Source: Thalassospiraceae bacterium LMO-SO8
Lineage (GTDB): Bacteria; Pseudomonadota; Alphaproteobacteria; Rhodospirillales; Casp-alpha2
Reading direction: 5' to 3'
Assembly: GCA_031655335.1 (NCBI GenBank)
Contig: CP134226.1
Coordinates: forward strand, 1,178,001 to 1,242,000
Length of the DNA: 64,000 bases
Made by a program: the position numbers and the translations under genes. The notes under the pieces are model-generated. The model saw only the letters and a list, made by a program, of their open reading frames with translations. It was not told the DNA's origin and made no database searches. Positions 8,952 to 17,178 of this stretch are shown here, piece after piece (the first letter of the stretch is position 1; each line of letters starts with the position of its first letter).

Positions 8952-9901
8952 GCTTCCAGGCCGCCGTCCCACTGCGGGACGACCGCCTCGGCGGCGGCCG
9001 CGTCCGTGGCCCGGAACCCGTCGATATAGCGGCGCAGGCACTCCAGGAAGGTCCGCGCCTCGGCGCTCAACACCTGGCCCTTGTGGTGGATATAGCCGTA
9101 GGACAGCCAGTGCGGCGGGTCGAGCGGCCGCACGGCCATGCCCGACGGGTCCATCGCCTGCACCGAAAGCCGGTCCAGAAGGGCGATGCCGGCACCGTCG
9201 CGCGCCATCTGACAGGCCATCAGCGACGACGTGGTTTCCACCGCATAGGACGGCACGATGCCGTCGGCGCGGAAAAACTCGTCCGCCTGCTGGCGCCCGA
9301 ACAGGCCCGGCAGCATGCCGATGATCGGCTGGCCCACGAGGTCGCCCGCGGTGATCGCCGCCTTGCCGGCGAGCGGATGATCCGCCGCCATCACCGCCTC
9401 CATGCGGGCCCGGCAGATCGGCCGGTTTTCGATGTGCAGCAGGGCGTGGGTGACGGGCAGCGACGCGATGCCCAGGTCATAGCGCGCGATGCCGGAACGG
9501 TTTTCCAGCTCGAACCGCGACAGCACGTCGACCACGCATTTCACGCCGGGGTTTTCCCGCCGCATCATGGCCAGCGCCGGCGCGACCAGGGCCGTGCCGA
9601 CGCGCGGCCCGGTGACCAGGCGGAACGGCCGGTTGGCCCCGGCGCGCACGTTGGCGGCGATATGCGGCAGCTCGTCGATGCCGTCGAGGATGTGGCGGGT
9701 TTCCCGGTGGAAGGCCTCGCCCGCCTCCGACAGGGTCAGCCGCCGCCGCGAGCGGTCGAACAGGGTCAGCCGCGTTTCGTCCTCCAGCAAAGCGATCAGG
9801 CGGCTGACGGCGGGCTGGCTCAGGTTCATGGCTTCGGCGGCGGCGGCCAGGGAGCCCTGGGACACCACCAGGCGAAAGGCGCGGAGGGATTTGAAGTTCA
9901 T
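8948..9901 (-). CDS. LysR-family transcriptional regulator
   Basis: 317 residues. The N-terminal helix-turn-helix covers FRLVVSQGSLAAAAEAMN and LSQPAVSRLIALLE (residues 10-45). The remaining 220 residues form the periplasmic-binding-like effector domain with GPRVGTALVAPAL. Its target is not evident: upstream and divergent is the SGNH-protein gene, the usual geometry for LysR control. ATG 9901 fits the HTH position exactly. The stop overlaps that of emrA by four bases. The effector is unknown. Confidence 0.92.
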   Translation of the reverse strand: MNFKSLRAFRLVVSQGSLAAAAEAMNLSQPAVSRLIALLEDETRLTLFDRSRRRLTLSEAGEAFHRETRHILDGIDELPHIAANVRAGANRPFRLVTGPRVGTALVAPALAMMRRENPGVKCVVDVLSRFELENRSGIARYDLGIASLPVTHALLHIENRPICRARMEAVMAADHPLAGKAAITAGDLVGQPIIGMLPGLFGRQQADEFFRADGIVPSYAVETTSSLMACQMARDGAGIALLDRLSVQAMDPSGMAVRPLDPPHWLSYGYIHHKGQVLSAEARTFLECLRRYIDGFRATDAAAAEAVVPQWDGGLEA

Positions 9902-9942
9902 GGCCGGGCGTCCGATCCGTTGACGTCGTGCAAACGCCCGGA

Positions 9943-9971
9943 ACTATGGGCTGATCGACCAACTCATGCAA
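9943..9971 (-). promoter_or_regulatory. Putative lysR promoter
   Basis: On the minus strand TTGCAT (9971-9966) and CATAGT (9948-9943) are separated by 17 bp, about 45 bp ahead of the lysR start codon. It lies in the 201-bp divergent region shared with the SGNH gene. Confidence 0.45.
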
Positions 9972-10058
9972 TTTCCTGATGAATCGTTGCTTGATTTCGA
10001 ATTTTCTTTACCGATGCAAGGGATCACAGTGGCGGCATAAGGGCCCAAGGCCCATGGG

Positions 10059-10087
10059 AACACACATCCAAGAAACACACATCCAAG
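10059..10087 (+). repeat. 15-bp-period direct repeat in the leader of the SGNH gene
   Basis: AACACACATCCAAG occurs at 10059-10072 and again at 10074-10087, fifteen bases apart, ending just before the ribosome site of the next gene (GAGGAG at 10091). It may be a protein or RNA binding site or a slippage duplication. Confidence 0.7.
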
Positions 10088-10102
10088 ACTGAGGAGACAC
10101 CG

Positions 10103-10927
10103 ATGCTTTCCTTCACCCGCGCCCTGCGCGTCCCCCTGCTCGCCGCCTTCGTTCTGGCCCTGGCCCTGCCGGCCACGGGCGGCCCCGCCCGGGCCGAGGC
10201 CCCGCAGCCGGCGGTCAAGGCGCTGAAGACCGCGAAACCCGAACGGGTGCTGTTCGTCGGCAACAGCTACCTCTATTACAACGACAGCCTGCACAACCAC
10301 GTGCGGCGCATGGTCGCGGCCTCGGGCCTGTCGGACATGAAGACGCTGAAGTACAAATCCGCCACCATCAGCGGCGCCATGCTGTTCGACCACAACATCG
10401 ACGGCTATCTGGAGCCGGGCAAGCTGCGGGTGAAGGATCCGTTCCAGCTCGTCGTCCTGCAGGGCTTCAGCGCCGCCGCGACGAAAAAGGGCCATGCGCC
10501 GAAATTCGCCGCGACCGTCGCCGACTTCGCCAAGAAGATTCAGGCGGCGGGCGGCGAGACGGCGCTCTACATGACCCATGCCTATACCAAGGCGCACAAG
10601 AAGTACGACCCCGAGATGATCCGGGCGATCGAGAAGCTGTATGTGGAGACGGGCAACACGGTCGGCGCGCTGGTCATCCCCGTCGGCCTGGCGTTCGAGG
10701 AAGCCTACAAGCGGCGCCCTGACCTCAAGCTGCACCAAAGCTACGACGGCTCCCACCCCAGCCTGGAGGGCACCTACCTCGCCGCCTGCGTGGTGTTCGC
10801 CAGCGTCTACGGCCAGTCGCCCGTGGGCAACGGCTACGATTACTTCGGCAAGGTCGACAAGGACACGGCGGCGTTCCTGCAACAGGTCGCCCAAGACACG
10901 GTGAAGAGGTTTTACGGGCGGCCCTGA
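10103..10927 (+). CDS. Secreted SGNH-hydrolase-like protein
   Basis: 274 residues with a classical signal peptide (hydrophobic 10-25, Ala-rich cleavage site near 31, AEA). Two SGNH/GDSL hallmarks are visible: FVGNSYLYYND (block I, with Ser in place of the GDS serine context, about residue 54) and DGSHPSLEG (block V DxxH, about residue 213). These imply a periplasmic esterase or acyl-transfer hydrolase. The start ATG follows GAGGAGACACCG. It is divergent from lysR and followed by a strong terminator, so it is monocistronic. The substrate cannot be inferred; confidence is high for the fold and low for activity. Confidence 0.72.
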   Translation: MLSFTRALRVPLLAAFVLALALPATGGPARAEAPQPAVKALKTAKPERVLFVGNSYLYYNDSLHNHVRRMVAASGLSDMKTLKYKSATISGAMLFDHNIDGYLEPGKLRVKDPFQLVVLQGFSAAATKKGHAPKFAATVADFAKKIQAAGGETALYMTHAYTKAHKKYDPEMIRAIEKLYVETGNTVGALVIPVGLAFEEAYKRRPDLKLHQSYDGSHPSLEGTYLAACVVFASVYGQSPVGNGYDYFGKVDKDTAAFLQQVAQDTVKRFYGRP

Positions 10928-10970
10928 CCGGCCCGGCCCGGCCCACCCACCGCTCACCCCGCCAAAACCG

Positions 10971-10999
10971 AAAGCGCCCCTCAAGAGGGGCGCTTTTTT
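10971..10999 (+). terminator. Intrinsic terminator
   Basis: Arms AAAGCGCCCC (10971-10980) and GGGGCGCTTT (10987-10996), loop TCAAGA, with six T residues 10994-10999. It ends the SGNH gene. The stem starts with A residues, so it may also stop the tRNA-Val transcript coming from the other side. Confidence 0.93.
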
Positions 11000-11027
11000 C
11001 GGGCCGCCGATTCGGCGACAGTGGAAA

Positions 11028-11102
11028 TGGTGGGCGCGACTGGGATTGAACCAGCGACCCCTGCCGTGTGAAGGCAGTGCTCTCCCGCTGAGCTACGCGC
11101 CC
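11028..11102 (-). tRNA. tRNA-Val (anticodon CAC)
   Basis: 75 nt with encoded CCA. The acceptor stem GGGCGCG pairs with CGCGCCC. The D arm contains AGCTCAGCGGGAGAGC, the anticodon stem-loop CTGCC-TTCACAC-GGCAG gives CAC (reads GTG), and the T arm contains GGTTCAATCC. It has its own promoter at 11144-11172. Confidence 0.97.
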
Positions 11103-11143
11103 TTGCTGCATCGCCGGTCATTCCCCGGTGGCAAGGCGCGATC

Positions 11144-11172
11144 ATATAAGGGGCGGCCCCCAAGCCTGTCAA
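11144..11172 (-). promoter_or_regulatory. tRNA-Val promoter
   Basis: On the minus strand TTGACA (11172-11167), 17 bp, TTATAT (11149-11144), placing the start point about 34 nt before the mature tRNA. The -35 box is part of a 14-bp tandem repeat (11164-11191), so a second TTGACA sits 14 bp further upstream. Confidence 0.75.
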
Positions 11173-11196
11173 GCTGGGCCTGTCAAGCTGGGCCTG
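11164..11196. repeat. 14-bp tandem repeat, 2.4 copies
   Basis: GCCTGTCAAGCTGG at 11164-11177 and 11178-11191, plus a partial GCCTG. Each copy carries a -35-like TTGACA on the minus strand in front of tRNA-Val. Confidence 0.85.
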
Positions 11197-11330
11197 CCTC
11201 CGCCCGGATTGCGCCAGATCAAGGTCCTGGGCGCCCCGGCCGGCCAACATGGACGCGGATGGGTGGCTGTGGCAGTCTTTGCCGCGCCGCCGGCACCCCG
11301 ATTTCCGTCCGCCGACCCAGGAGAGGCCGC

Positions 11331-12974
11331 TTGAAACCGAAGACCGCAGACGACATCGCTCGCCTGATGACGCGCGCCGGCCAGGCGTTCCGCGCCGGCA
11401 ACCTGACGCGCGCGGGCAAGGATGCGGAAGACGTGCTGAAGGCCGTGCCCGACCACGGGGAAGCGCTCTATTGCCTGGGGTTGGTGCGCCACAACCAGGG
11501 CAAGACGATGCAGGCAATTACCCTGCTGCGCCGGGCTCTGGCCGCTCATCCGGGCTTTGCCCCCTGCGCCGTGACGTTGTCGAAGATGCTGCTGGAGACC
11601 GGCGACGGCGATGGCGCCCTGCGGGTGTTGAGCGACGCGCTGGCCCAAAACCCCGGCGATGCCAACCTGGCCTTCGAGCTGGGCCGCACGCGGATCATGC
11701 TGGGCGATCCCGCCGGCGGGGCGGAGGACCTGGGCCGGGCCGCCGAACTGGCGCCGGAGGCGCCGCCGGTCTACGGCTCGCTCGGCATTGCGTATCAGTT
11801 GATGGGCGACGGCGAGAGCGCCAGGGCGGCCTACGAGACGGCGATCGAGCTGGGCAGCCGCGACCCTGAGGATTATTTCAACCTGGGCACCGTCCATATG
11901 AACGCCCGCAAATACGGCGACGCCATCGCCCTGTTCACCCGCGCCGCCGAGATGAACCCGAATCACCAGCGCGCCTTCGCCAACATCGGCCTGCTGCACG
12001 GGCGCTCGGCAGATTACGCCAAGGCCATCGCCCCCCTGGAACGCGCGGTGGCGCTGAACCCGGACGACGGCCAATCGGTGGGTGAGCTGATCTATGCCTA
12101 CGGCGCCGAGGGGCGGGCGACGGAGGCATCGGCTCTTGCCGAGCGGTTCCTCAAGGCCCATCCCGAGGCGATCGACCTGCACGGCCAGATGGCCTTCGTG
12201 TGGATGCGCGCGGGTGAGGCGGAGCGCGCCCTAGCCGCCGCCGACCGGGCGCTTGCCGCGGGCTCCTTCCCAACGCCGTCCCTGGCCATGAAGTCGGCGG
12301 CGCTGAACGACCTGGGCCGCGCGGACGAGGCCGCCAAGCTGCTCGACTTCAGCCTGATCACGACCCGGGTCCATACGGCGCCCGCCGGCTATCATTCCAT
12401 GGCGTCCTTCAACAAGGACCTAGTGGCCTACCTTCTGAACCATCCCAGCCTGACCTATTCCCGGGTCAACCGCTCCGTCGAGCACGGCCGCGGCACGCTG
12501 GAACTGTTCGACGGCACGGAACACGGCCCGGCCCTGGAGTTGAAGAAGATGATCCTGGCCATGGCCGGAGATTTCATGGCCGCCCATCCGAAGGACCCGG
12601 ACCATCCCTTCCTGGCCGCCACGCCCCGGGCCTTCGATGTCAACTGCTGGGGCACGGTGTATGACCGCGAAGGCCGCCAGCTGGTGCATTTCCACCCGCC
12701 GGCCTGGCTGTCGGGCGTGTACTATCCGGCCCTGCCGGCGTCCATGAAGGACGCGGCCAAGGGGCGCACCAACAACATCGAGGGCTGGATCGAATTCGGC
12801 CGCGCCTTTCACCTGATCGGTGACCGGCGCGAACCGGCGGTGCATCTGGTGCGGCCCGAGGAGGGGATGATGGTCCTGTTCCCGTCCTACTTCGGGCACC
12901 AGACCATCCCGGTCACGTCGAGCGACGAAAAGCGCATATCCATCGCCTTCGACCTCTGCCCCGCCGGAGGCTGA
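11331..12974 (+). CDS. TPR-repeat protein with C-terminal 2OG-Fe(II) oxygenase domain
   Basis: 547 residues. Residues 1-350 are tandem tetratricopeptide repeats (for example EALYCLGLVRHNQGKTMQAI and AYQLMGDGESARAAYETAIE), which bind protein partners. The C-terminal 150 residues resemble the 2OG-FeII_Oxy_5 family: VHFHPPAWLSGVYY, a conserved LFPSYFGHQTIP and an Arg in KRISIAFD for 2-oxoglutarate. No signal peptide, so cytoplasmic. The start is TTG 11331 with CAGGAG seven bases upstream. ATG 11367 is the alternative but lacks a ribosome site and would cut the first helix. A protein hydroxylase is the natural guess; the substrate is unknown. Confidence 0.8.
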   Translation: MKPKTADDIARLMTRAGQAFRAGNLTRAGKDAEDVLKAVPDHGEALYCLGLVRHNQGKTMQAITLLRRALAAHPGFAPCAVTLSKMLLETGDGDGALRVLSDALAQNPGDANLAFELGRTRIMLGDPAGGAEDLGRAAELAPEAPPVYGSLGIAYQLMGDGESARAAYETAIELGSRDPEDYFNLGTVHMNARKYGDAIALFTRAAEMNPNHQRAFANIGLLHGRSADYAKAIAPLERAVALNPDDGQSVGELIYAYGAEGRATEASALAERFLKAHPEAIDLHGQMAFVWMRAGEAERALAAADRALAAGSFPTPSLAMKSAALNDLGRADEAAKLLDFSLITTRVHTAPAGYHSMASFNKDLVAYLLNHPSLTYSRVNRSVEHGRGTLELFDGTEHGPALELKKMILAMAGDFMAAHPKDPDHPFLAATPRAFDVNCWGTVYDREGRQLVHFHPPAWLSGVYYPALPASMKDAAKGRTNNIEGWIEFGRAFHLIGDRREPAVHLVRPEEGMMVLFPSYFGHQTIPVTSSDEKRISIAFDLCPAGG

Positions 12975-12982
12975 GGGCCGAG

Positions 12983-13684
12983 CTAACCGGCCAGCCGTTC
13001 CAACGCCGGCACCAGTTCATCGAAATGATCGATCAGCACGTCGGCGCCCAATTCCTCGACGGGACCATGGGCGTAGCCGAAGGTGACCGCCACCGTGGCC
13101 ACGCCGGCGGCCTTGGCCACGTTCACGTCGTTATGGCTGTCGCCGACCATGACCGCGTCGCCGGGGGCCGCGCCCAACTGGTCCAGCACATGCATCAGAT
13201 GCCGGGGGTCGGGCTTACGCACGCCGGGCACCGTGTCGCCGCCGGCGACCGCCGCGAAGAACGGCGCCAGATCGAGGGCGTTGAGGATCTCCGCCGTCGC
13301 CCCCGCCGGCTTGTTGGTGCAGACGGCAAGCGCGCAACCCGCGTCGCGCAGCGCCGTCAGCGCCGCGACGGCGCCTGGAAAGGGCTGTGTCAGGGTCGCC
13401 GCGTTGGCTTCGTAATGGGTGGTGAACTCGGCCGTCGGGCCGTCGAGCCCGCCATCCGGCAGGCCGCCCGTGGCCAACAGCCCACGTTCGACCAGCTTGG
13501 GCACGCCGTCGCCGACCATGCCGGCGACCTCGTCCCGGGTCACCTGGCGGCGGCCCATGCGGGCGAGCAGCCAGTTCAAGGCGGCCTGAATGTCGGGCAC
13601 GCTGTCGACCAGGGTGCCGTCAAGATCGAAGACGACCGCCTTGGGCAGGGATTGGGCGGGTAAGTGCTCCTTAACCCCCGGCAT
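12983..13684 (-). CDS. gph: Phosphoglycolate phosphatase (HAD family)
   Basis: Dephosphorylates 2-phosphoglycolate arising from DNA repair or RuBP oxygenation. 233 residues with HAD motif I VFDLDGTLVDS (about residue 16), motif II VCTNKP, and motifs III/IV KPDPRHLMHVLDQL...VMVGDSHNDVNVAKAAG. This matches Gph in length and order. I chose ATG 13684; a TTG at 13702 in the same frame is possible but adds only six residues. It is divergent from glmU across 155 bp and convergent with the TPR-oxygenase gene with only 8 bp between them. Confidence 0.88.
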   Translation of the reverse strand: MPGVKEHLPAQSLPKAVVFDLDGTLVDSVPDIQAALNWLLARMGRRQVTRDEVAGMVGDGVPKLVERGLLATGGLPDGGLDGPTAEFTTHYEANAATLTQPFPGAVAALTALRDAGCALAVCTNKPAGATAEILNALDLAPFFAAVAGGDTVPGVRKPDPRHLMHVLDQLGAAPGDAVMVGDSHNDVNVAKAAGVATVAVTFGYAHGPVEELGADVLIDHFDELVPALERLAG

Positions 13685-13839
13685 TGCATAGTTCCATTGC
13701 AAAATTCCGTAACAAACTGTGACTTGGATGACACAAGATACTGTGGCACCTTGCGGCCCGACCCTCCAGATGTTTCACCGGATCCCTTCATCAGGCCCCA
13801 TGGCCGCCGCCCGAACCGTTTAAAGGCCCCCGCGTTTTC

Positions 13840-15213
13840 ATGCAAGCAGACGAAAAATTCACGACAACCGCCGTGGTCCTGGCCGCCGGGCTGGGTACGC
13901 GCATGAAATCGGATTTGGCGAAGGTGCTGCACCCTGTCGCGGGCCGGCCGATGATCGGCCATGTCCTGGCCACCCTGAACGCGGCGACGGTCGAGCAGGC
14001 CGTGGTCGTCGTCGGCGACGGCATGGACGGTCTCGCCGCGGCCGTGGCACCCCATCCGACGGCGGTGCAGGTGGATCGCCTCGGCACCGCCCATGCGGTG
14101 CTGGCGGCGCGCGACTTCATCAAAGCTCATCCCGCCGATGACCTTTTGGTCGTGTTCGGCGACACGCCGCTGATCACGCCCGAAACGCTCGGCGCCATGC
14201 TGGCGGCCCGCCGGTCCCCGGCGCGCCCCGGCGTGGTCGTGCTCGGCTTCGAGCCCACCGACCCCACCCCCTACGGCCGCCTGATCCGGGACGGCGACGG
14301 CGCCCTGGCATCCATCGTCGAAGCCAAGGACGCGACGCCGGACCAGCTTGCCGTCACGCTCTGCAATTCCGGGGTCATGGTCATCGACGGCGCCCGCGCG
14401 CTCGGCTGGCTCGAGCGGATCGGCAACGCCAACGCCAAGGGCGAATACTATCTGACCGACATCGTCGCCATCGCCCGCGCCGACGGGGCCGCGGCCGCCG
14501 TTGTCATCGGCGACGCGGACGAGGTCATGGGCGTCAATTCCCGCGCCGACCTGGCCGAAGCCGAGGCCGTCGCGCAACGTCGCCTGCGCGCCCGCGCCAT
14601 GGCGGGCGGCGCCACCCTGATCGATCCGCAAACCGTCTATCTGTCGTGGGACACCGCGCTCGGCCGGGACGTCGTGATCGGGCCCAACGTATTTTTCGGA
14701 CCGAATGTGTCCATCGCCGACAATGTGGAGATTCGGGCATTTTGCTATATCGAGGGAGCCAAGGTCGGAACGGGTGCGGTGATCGGGCCGTTCGCCCGCC
14801 TGCGCCCCGGGGCCGATCTGGGCACCGGCGTTCATATCGGAAATTTCGTCGAGATCAAGGCCGCGACCCTGGGTGCCGGCAGCAAGGCAAACCACCTATC
14901 CTATGTGGGGGACAGCACGGTCGGCGCGGGTGTGAACATCGGCGCCGGCACCATCACCTGCAATTACGACGGCCATGTGAAGTCCCAGACGGTGATCGGT
15001 GACGGCGCCTTCATCGGCTCCAACACGGCTCTGGTCGCCCCCGTGACCGTGGGTGCCGGGGCCATCGTCGGTGCCGGCAGCGCGATTTCCAAGAACGTCG
15101 CGGCGGGGGCGCTCGCCGTGACCCGGGCCGAGCAGAAGGAAGTGAAGGGCTGGGCCGACCGCTTCAACGCGAAGGGACGCAAGGCCAAACAAGACGCGAA
15201 GAAAGAGGGCTAG
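13840..15213 (+). CDS. glmU: Bifunctional GlcNAc-1-P uridyltransferase / GlcN-1-P acetyltransferase
   Basis: Makes UDP-GlcNAc, the precursor of peptidoglycan and lipid A. 457 residues, the standard length. The N-terminal nucleotidyltransferase has LAAGLGTRMKSDLAKVLHPV (residues 15-34), GTAHAV and NAKGEYYLTDIV. The C-terminal left-handed beta-helix shows hexapeptide repeats such as IGPNVFFGPNVSI and the acetyltransferase region NHLSYVGDSTVGAGVNIGAG. glmS follows 6 bp after the stop, so the two form a UDP-GlcNAc operon. Confidence 0.97.
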   Translation: MQADEKFTTTAVVLAAGLGTRMKSDLAKVLHPVAGRPMIGHVLATLNAATVEQAVVVVGDGMDGLAAAVAPHPTAVQVDRLGTAHAVLAARDFIKAHPADDLLVVFGDTPLITPETLGAMLAARRSPARPGVVVLGFEPTDPTPYGRLIRDGDGALASIVEAKDATPDQLAVTLCNSGVMVIDGARALGWLERIGNANAKGEYYLTDIVAIARADGAAAAVVIGDADEVMGVNSRADLAEAEAVAQRRLRARAMAGGATLIDPQTVYLSWDTALGRDVVIGPNVFFGPNVSIADNVEIRAFCYIEGAKVGTGAVIGPFARLRPGADLGTGVHIGNFVEIKAATLGAGSKANHLSYVGDSTVGAGVNIGAGTITCNYDGHVKSQTVIGDGAFIGSNTALVAPVTVGAGAIVGAGSAISKNVAAGALAVTRAEQKEVKGWADRFNAKGRKAKQDAKKEG

Positions 15214-15219
15214 CGGGCG

Positions 15220-17043
15220 ATGTGCGGCATCATCGGAATCCTCGGCCGGAACGAGGCCGCACCCATCCTGCTGGAAGGGCTGAAGCGCCTTGAATACAGG
15301 GGGTATGATTCCGCCGGGATCGCGACCCTGGTCAACGGCGCCATCGACCGCCGGCGGGCCGAAGGCAAGCTGAGCAACTTGGCCGCCCGCCTGGACGCGG
15401 AGCCCATCGCCGGCACGGTCGGCATCGGCCACACCCGCTGGGCGACCCATGGCGTGCCCAACGAAGCCAACGCTCATCCGCACGCGACGGACCGGGTCGC
15501 CATCGTCCATAACGGCATCATCGAGAATTACAAGGACCTCAGGGCCGAGCTGATCGCCAAGGGCTGTGACCTTGCATCCGACACGGATACGGAAGTCATC
15601 GTCCACCTGATCACCCAGGAGATCGTGGACGGCAAGTCCCCTGCCGACGCGACCGCCGCTGTCTTGCGGCGGCTCGACGGCGCCTTTGCCTTGGCCATCA
15701 TTTTTTCCGGCCACCATGACCTGATGATCGGGGCGCGGCGGGGCAGCCCGCTGGCCGTCGGCTTCGGCGAGGGCGAGATGTTCCTGGGCTCCGACGCCCT
15801 GGCCCTCGCCCCCCTCACCGACCGCATCATGTATCTGGAAGACGGCGATTGGGTGGTGTTGAGCCTGTCAGGCGCCCAGGTGTTCGACGGCGACGACGCC
15901 CCGGTCGAGCGCCCCGTGCGCCTGACCGAACTGTCCGGCGCCGCCATCGGCAAGGGCGGTTACCGGCACTTCATGCTCAAGGAAATCTACGAGCAGCCCC
16001 AGGTCATCGGCGACACCCTGCAAAGCTTCATCAACCCGGCGTCACGCACGGTGACCATGCCCGGCCTGCCGTTCGATCCGGCGGCGCTTGAGCGCCTGAC
16101 CCTGGTCGCCTGCGGCACCTCCTATTTCGCTTGCCTCACGGCCAAGTACTGGTTCGAACAGCTGGCCCGCATTCCGGTCGAGGTCGATATCGCGTCCGAA
16201 TTCCGCTACCGTGAGCCGCCCATGGCGGACAACGGGGCCGCGATCTTCATTTCCCAGTCGGGCGAGACGGTCGATACCCTGGCCGCGCTGCGCTATGCAC
16301 GCCAGGCGGGGCAATCGATCCTGTCCATCGTCAACCAGCCGGAAAGCGCCATCGCCCGGGAATCGGACATGGTCCTGCACACCAATGCCGGGCCCGAAAT
16401 CGGCGTCGCCTCGACCAAGGCGTTCACCACGCAGCTGACCGTTTTGGCTTGCCTCGCCATCGCCGTCGCGCGCGGGCGCGGCGCCATCGATGCCGGGACC
16501 GAGGCACGCCTGACCACGGCCCTGACCGAGGTGCCCGGGCGGGCGGCGGAAATCCTCAACCACGACGAACAGCTACGGGATATCGCCCAAGGCATGGCCG
16601 AGGCGCGGGACGTGCTCTACCTGGGGCGCGGCACCAGCTACCCGATCGCCCTCGAAGGGGCGCTGAAGCTGAAGGAAATCTCCTATATCCATGCCGAGGG
16701 CTACGCCGCCGGCGAAATGAAGCACGGCCCCATCGCGCTGATCGACGATCAGGTGCCGGTCATCGTCATCGCGCCAACGGATGCCCTGTTCGAAAAGACG
16801 GCGTCCAACGTCCAGGAAGTCATGGCGCGGGGCGGGCGGGTGATCGTCATCTCCGACGAGGCGGGGGCAGCCGCCCTGGCCGACGGGGCGGAGGCCACGG
16901 TCGCCCTGCGCACCGTCGATCCCTTCGTGGCACCCATTCTCTATGCCATCCCGGTGCAGCTGCTGGCCTATCACGTCGCGGTCATCAAGGGCACGGATGT
17001 GGATCAGCCGCGCAACCTGGCGAAAAGCGTGACCGTGGAATAG
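15220..17043 (+). CDS. glmS: Glutamine-fructose-6-phosphate aminotransferase
   Basis: Converts fructose-6-phosphate and glutamine to glucosamine-6-phosphate, the first step of amino-sugar synthesis. 607 residues. Cys2 in MCGIIGILG is the glutaminase nucleophile, followed by EYRGYDSAGIA. Two SIS domains follow (FISQSGETVDTLAALR near 345, then LGRGTSYPIALEGALKLKE) and the C-terminus is DQPRNLAKSVTVE. It is downstream of glmU by 6 bp and followed by a terminator. There is no glmS ribozyme upstream, as expected outside Firmicutes. Confidence 0.97.
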   Translation: MCGIIGILGRNEAAPILLEGLKRLEYRGYDSAGIATLVNGAIDRRRAEGKLSNLAARLDAEPIAGTVGIGHTRWATHGVPNEANAHPHATDRVAIVHNGIIENYKDLRAELIAKGCDLASDTDTEVIVHLITQEIVDGKSPADATAAVLRRLDGAFALAIIFSGHHDLMIGARRGSPLAVGFGEGEMFLGSDALALAPLTDRIMYLEDGDWVVLSLSGAQVFDGDDAPVERPVRLTELSGAAIGKGGYRHFMLKEIYEQPQVIGDTLQSFINPASRTVTMPGLPFDPAALERLTLVACGTSYFACLTAKYWFEQLARIPVEVDIASEFRYREPPMADNGAAIFISQSGETVDTLAALRYARQAGQSILSIVNQPESAIARESDMVLHTNAGPEIGVASTKAFTTQLTVLACLAIAVARGRGAIDAGTEARLTTALTEVPGRAAEILNHDEQLRDIAQGMAEARDVLYLGRGTSYPIALEGALKLKEISYIHAEGYAAGEMKHGPIALIDDQVPVIVIAPTDALFEKTASNVQEVMARGGRVIVISDEAGAAALADGAEATVALRTVDPFVAPILYAIPVQLLAYHVAVIKGTDVDQPRNLAKSVTVE

Positions 17044-17093
17044 CGCCGCCGCGACGGATCCGATCCCGCCGCCGCCGACATCCGCACACAGAA

Positions 17094-17121
17094 AAACGGC
17101 CGTCCCGAAGGACGGCCGTTT
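17094..17121 (+). terminator. Terminator after glmS
   Basis: 12-bp perfect stem AAACGGCCGTCC / GGACGGCCGTTT with CGAA loop. The T-run is short (TTTCCTT). A-richness at the other foot lets it also serve the convergent porin gene. Confidence 0.85.
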
Positions 17122-17178
17122 CCTTACTGAAAGCTCAACCGAGCGGCGGAGCGCCGAAACGCCCCGCCTTAAGCCCGA

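Noticed and set aside
11046-11330. Longer N-terminus for the TPR-oxygenase from 11046
   Set aside because: It would read through tRNA-Val; the ribosome site at 11319 fits TTG 11331.
15100-15220. glmS ribozyme/riboswitch
   Set aside because: Only 6 bp separate glmU and glmS; no ribozyme core could fit.
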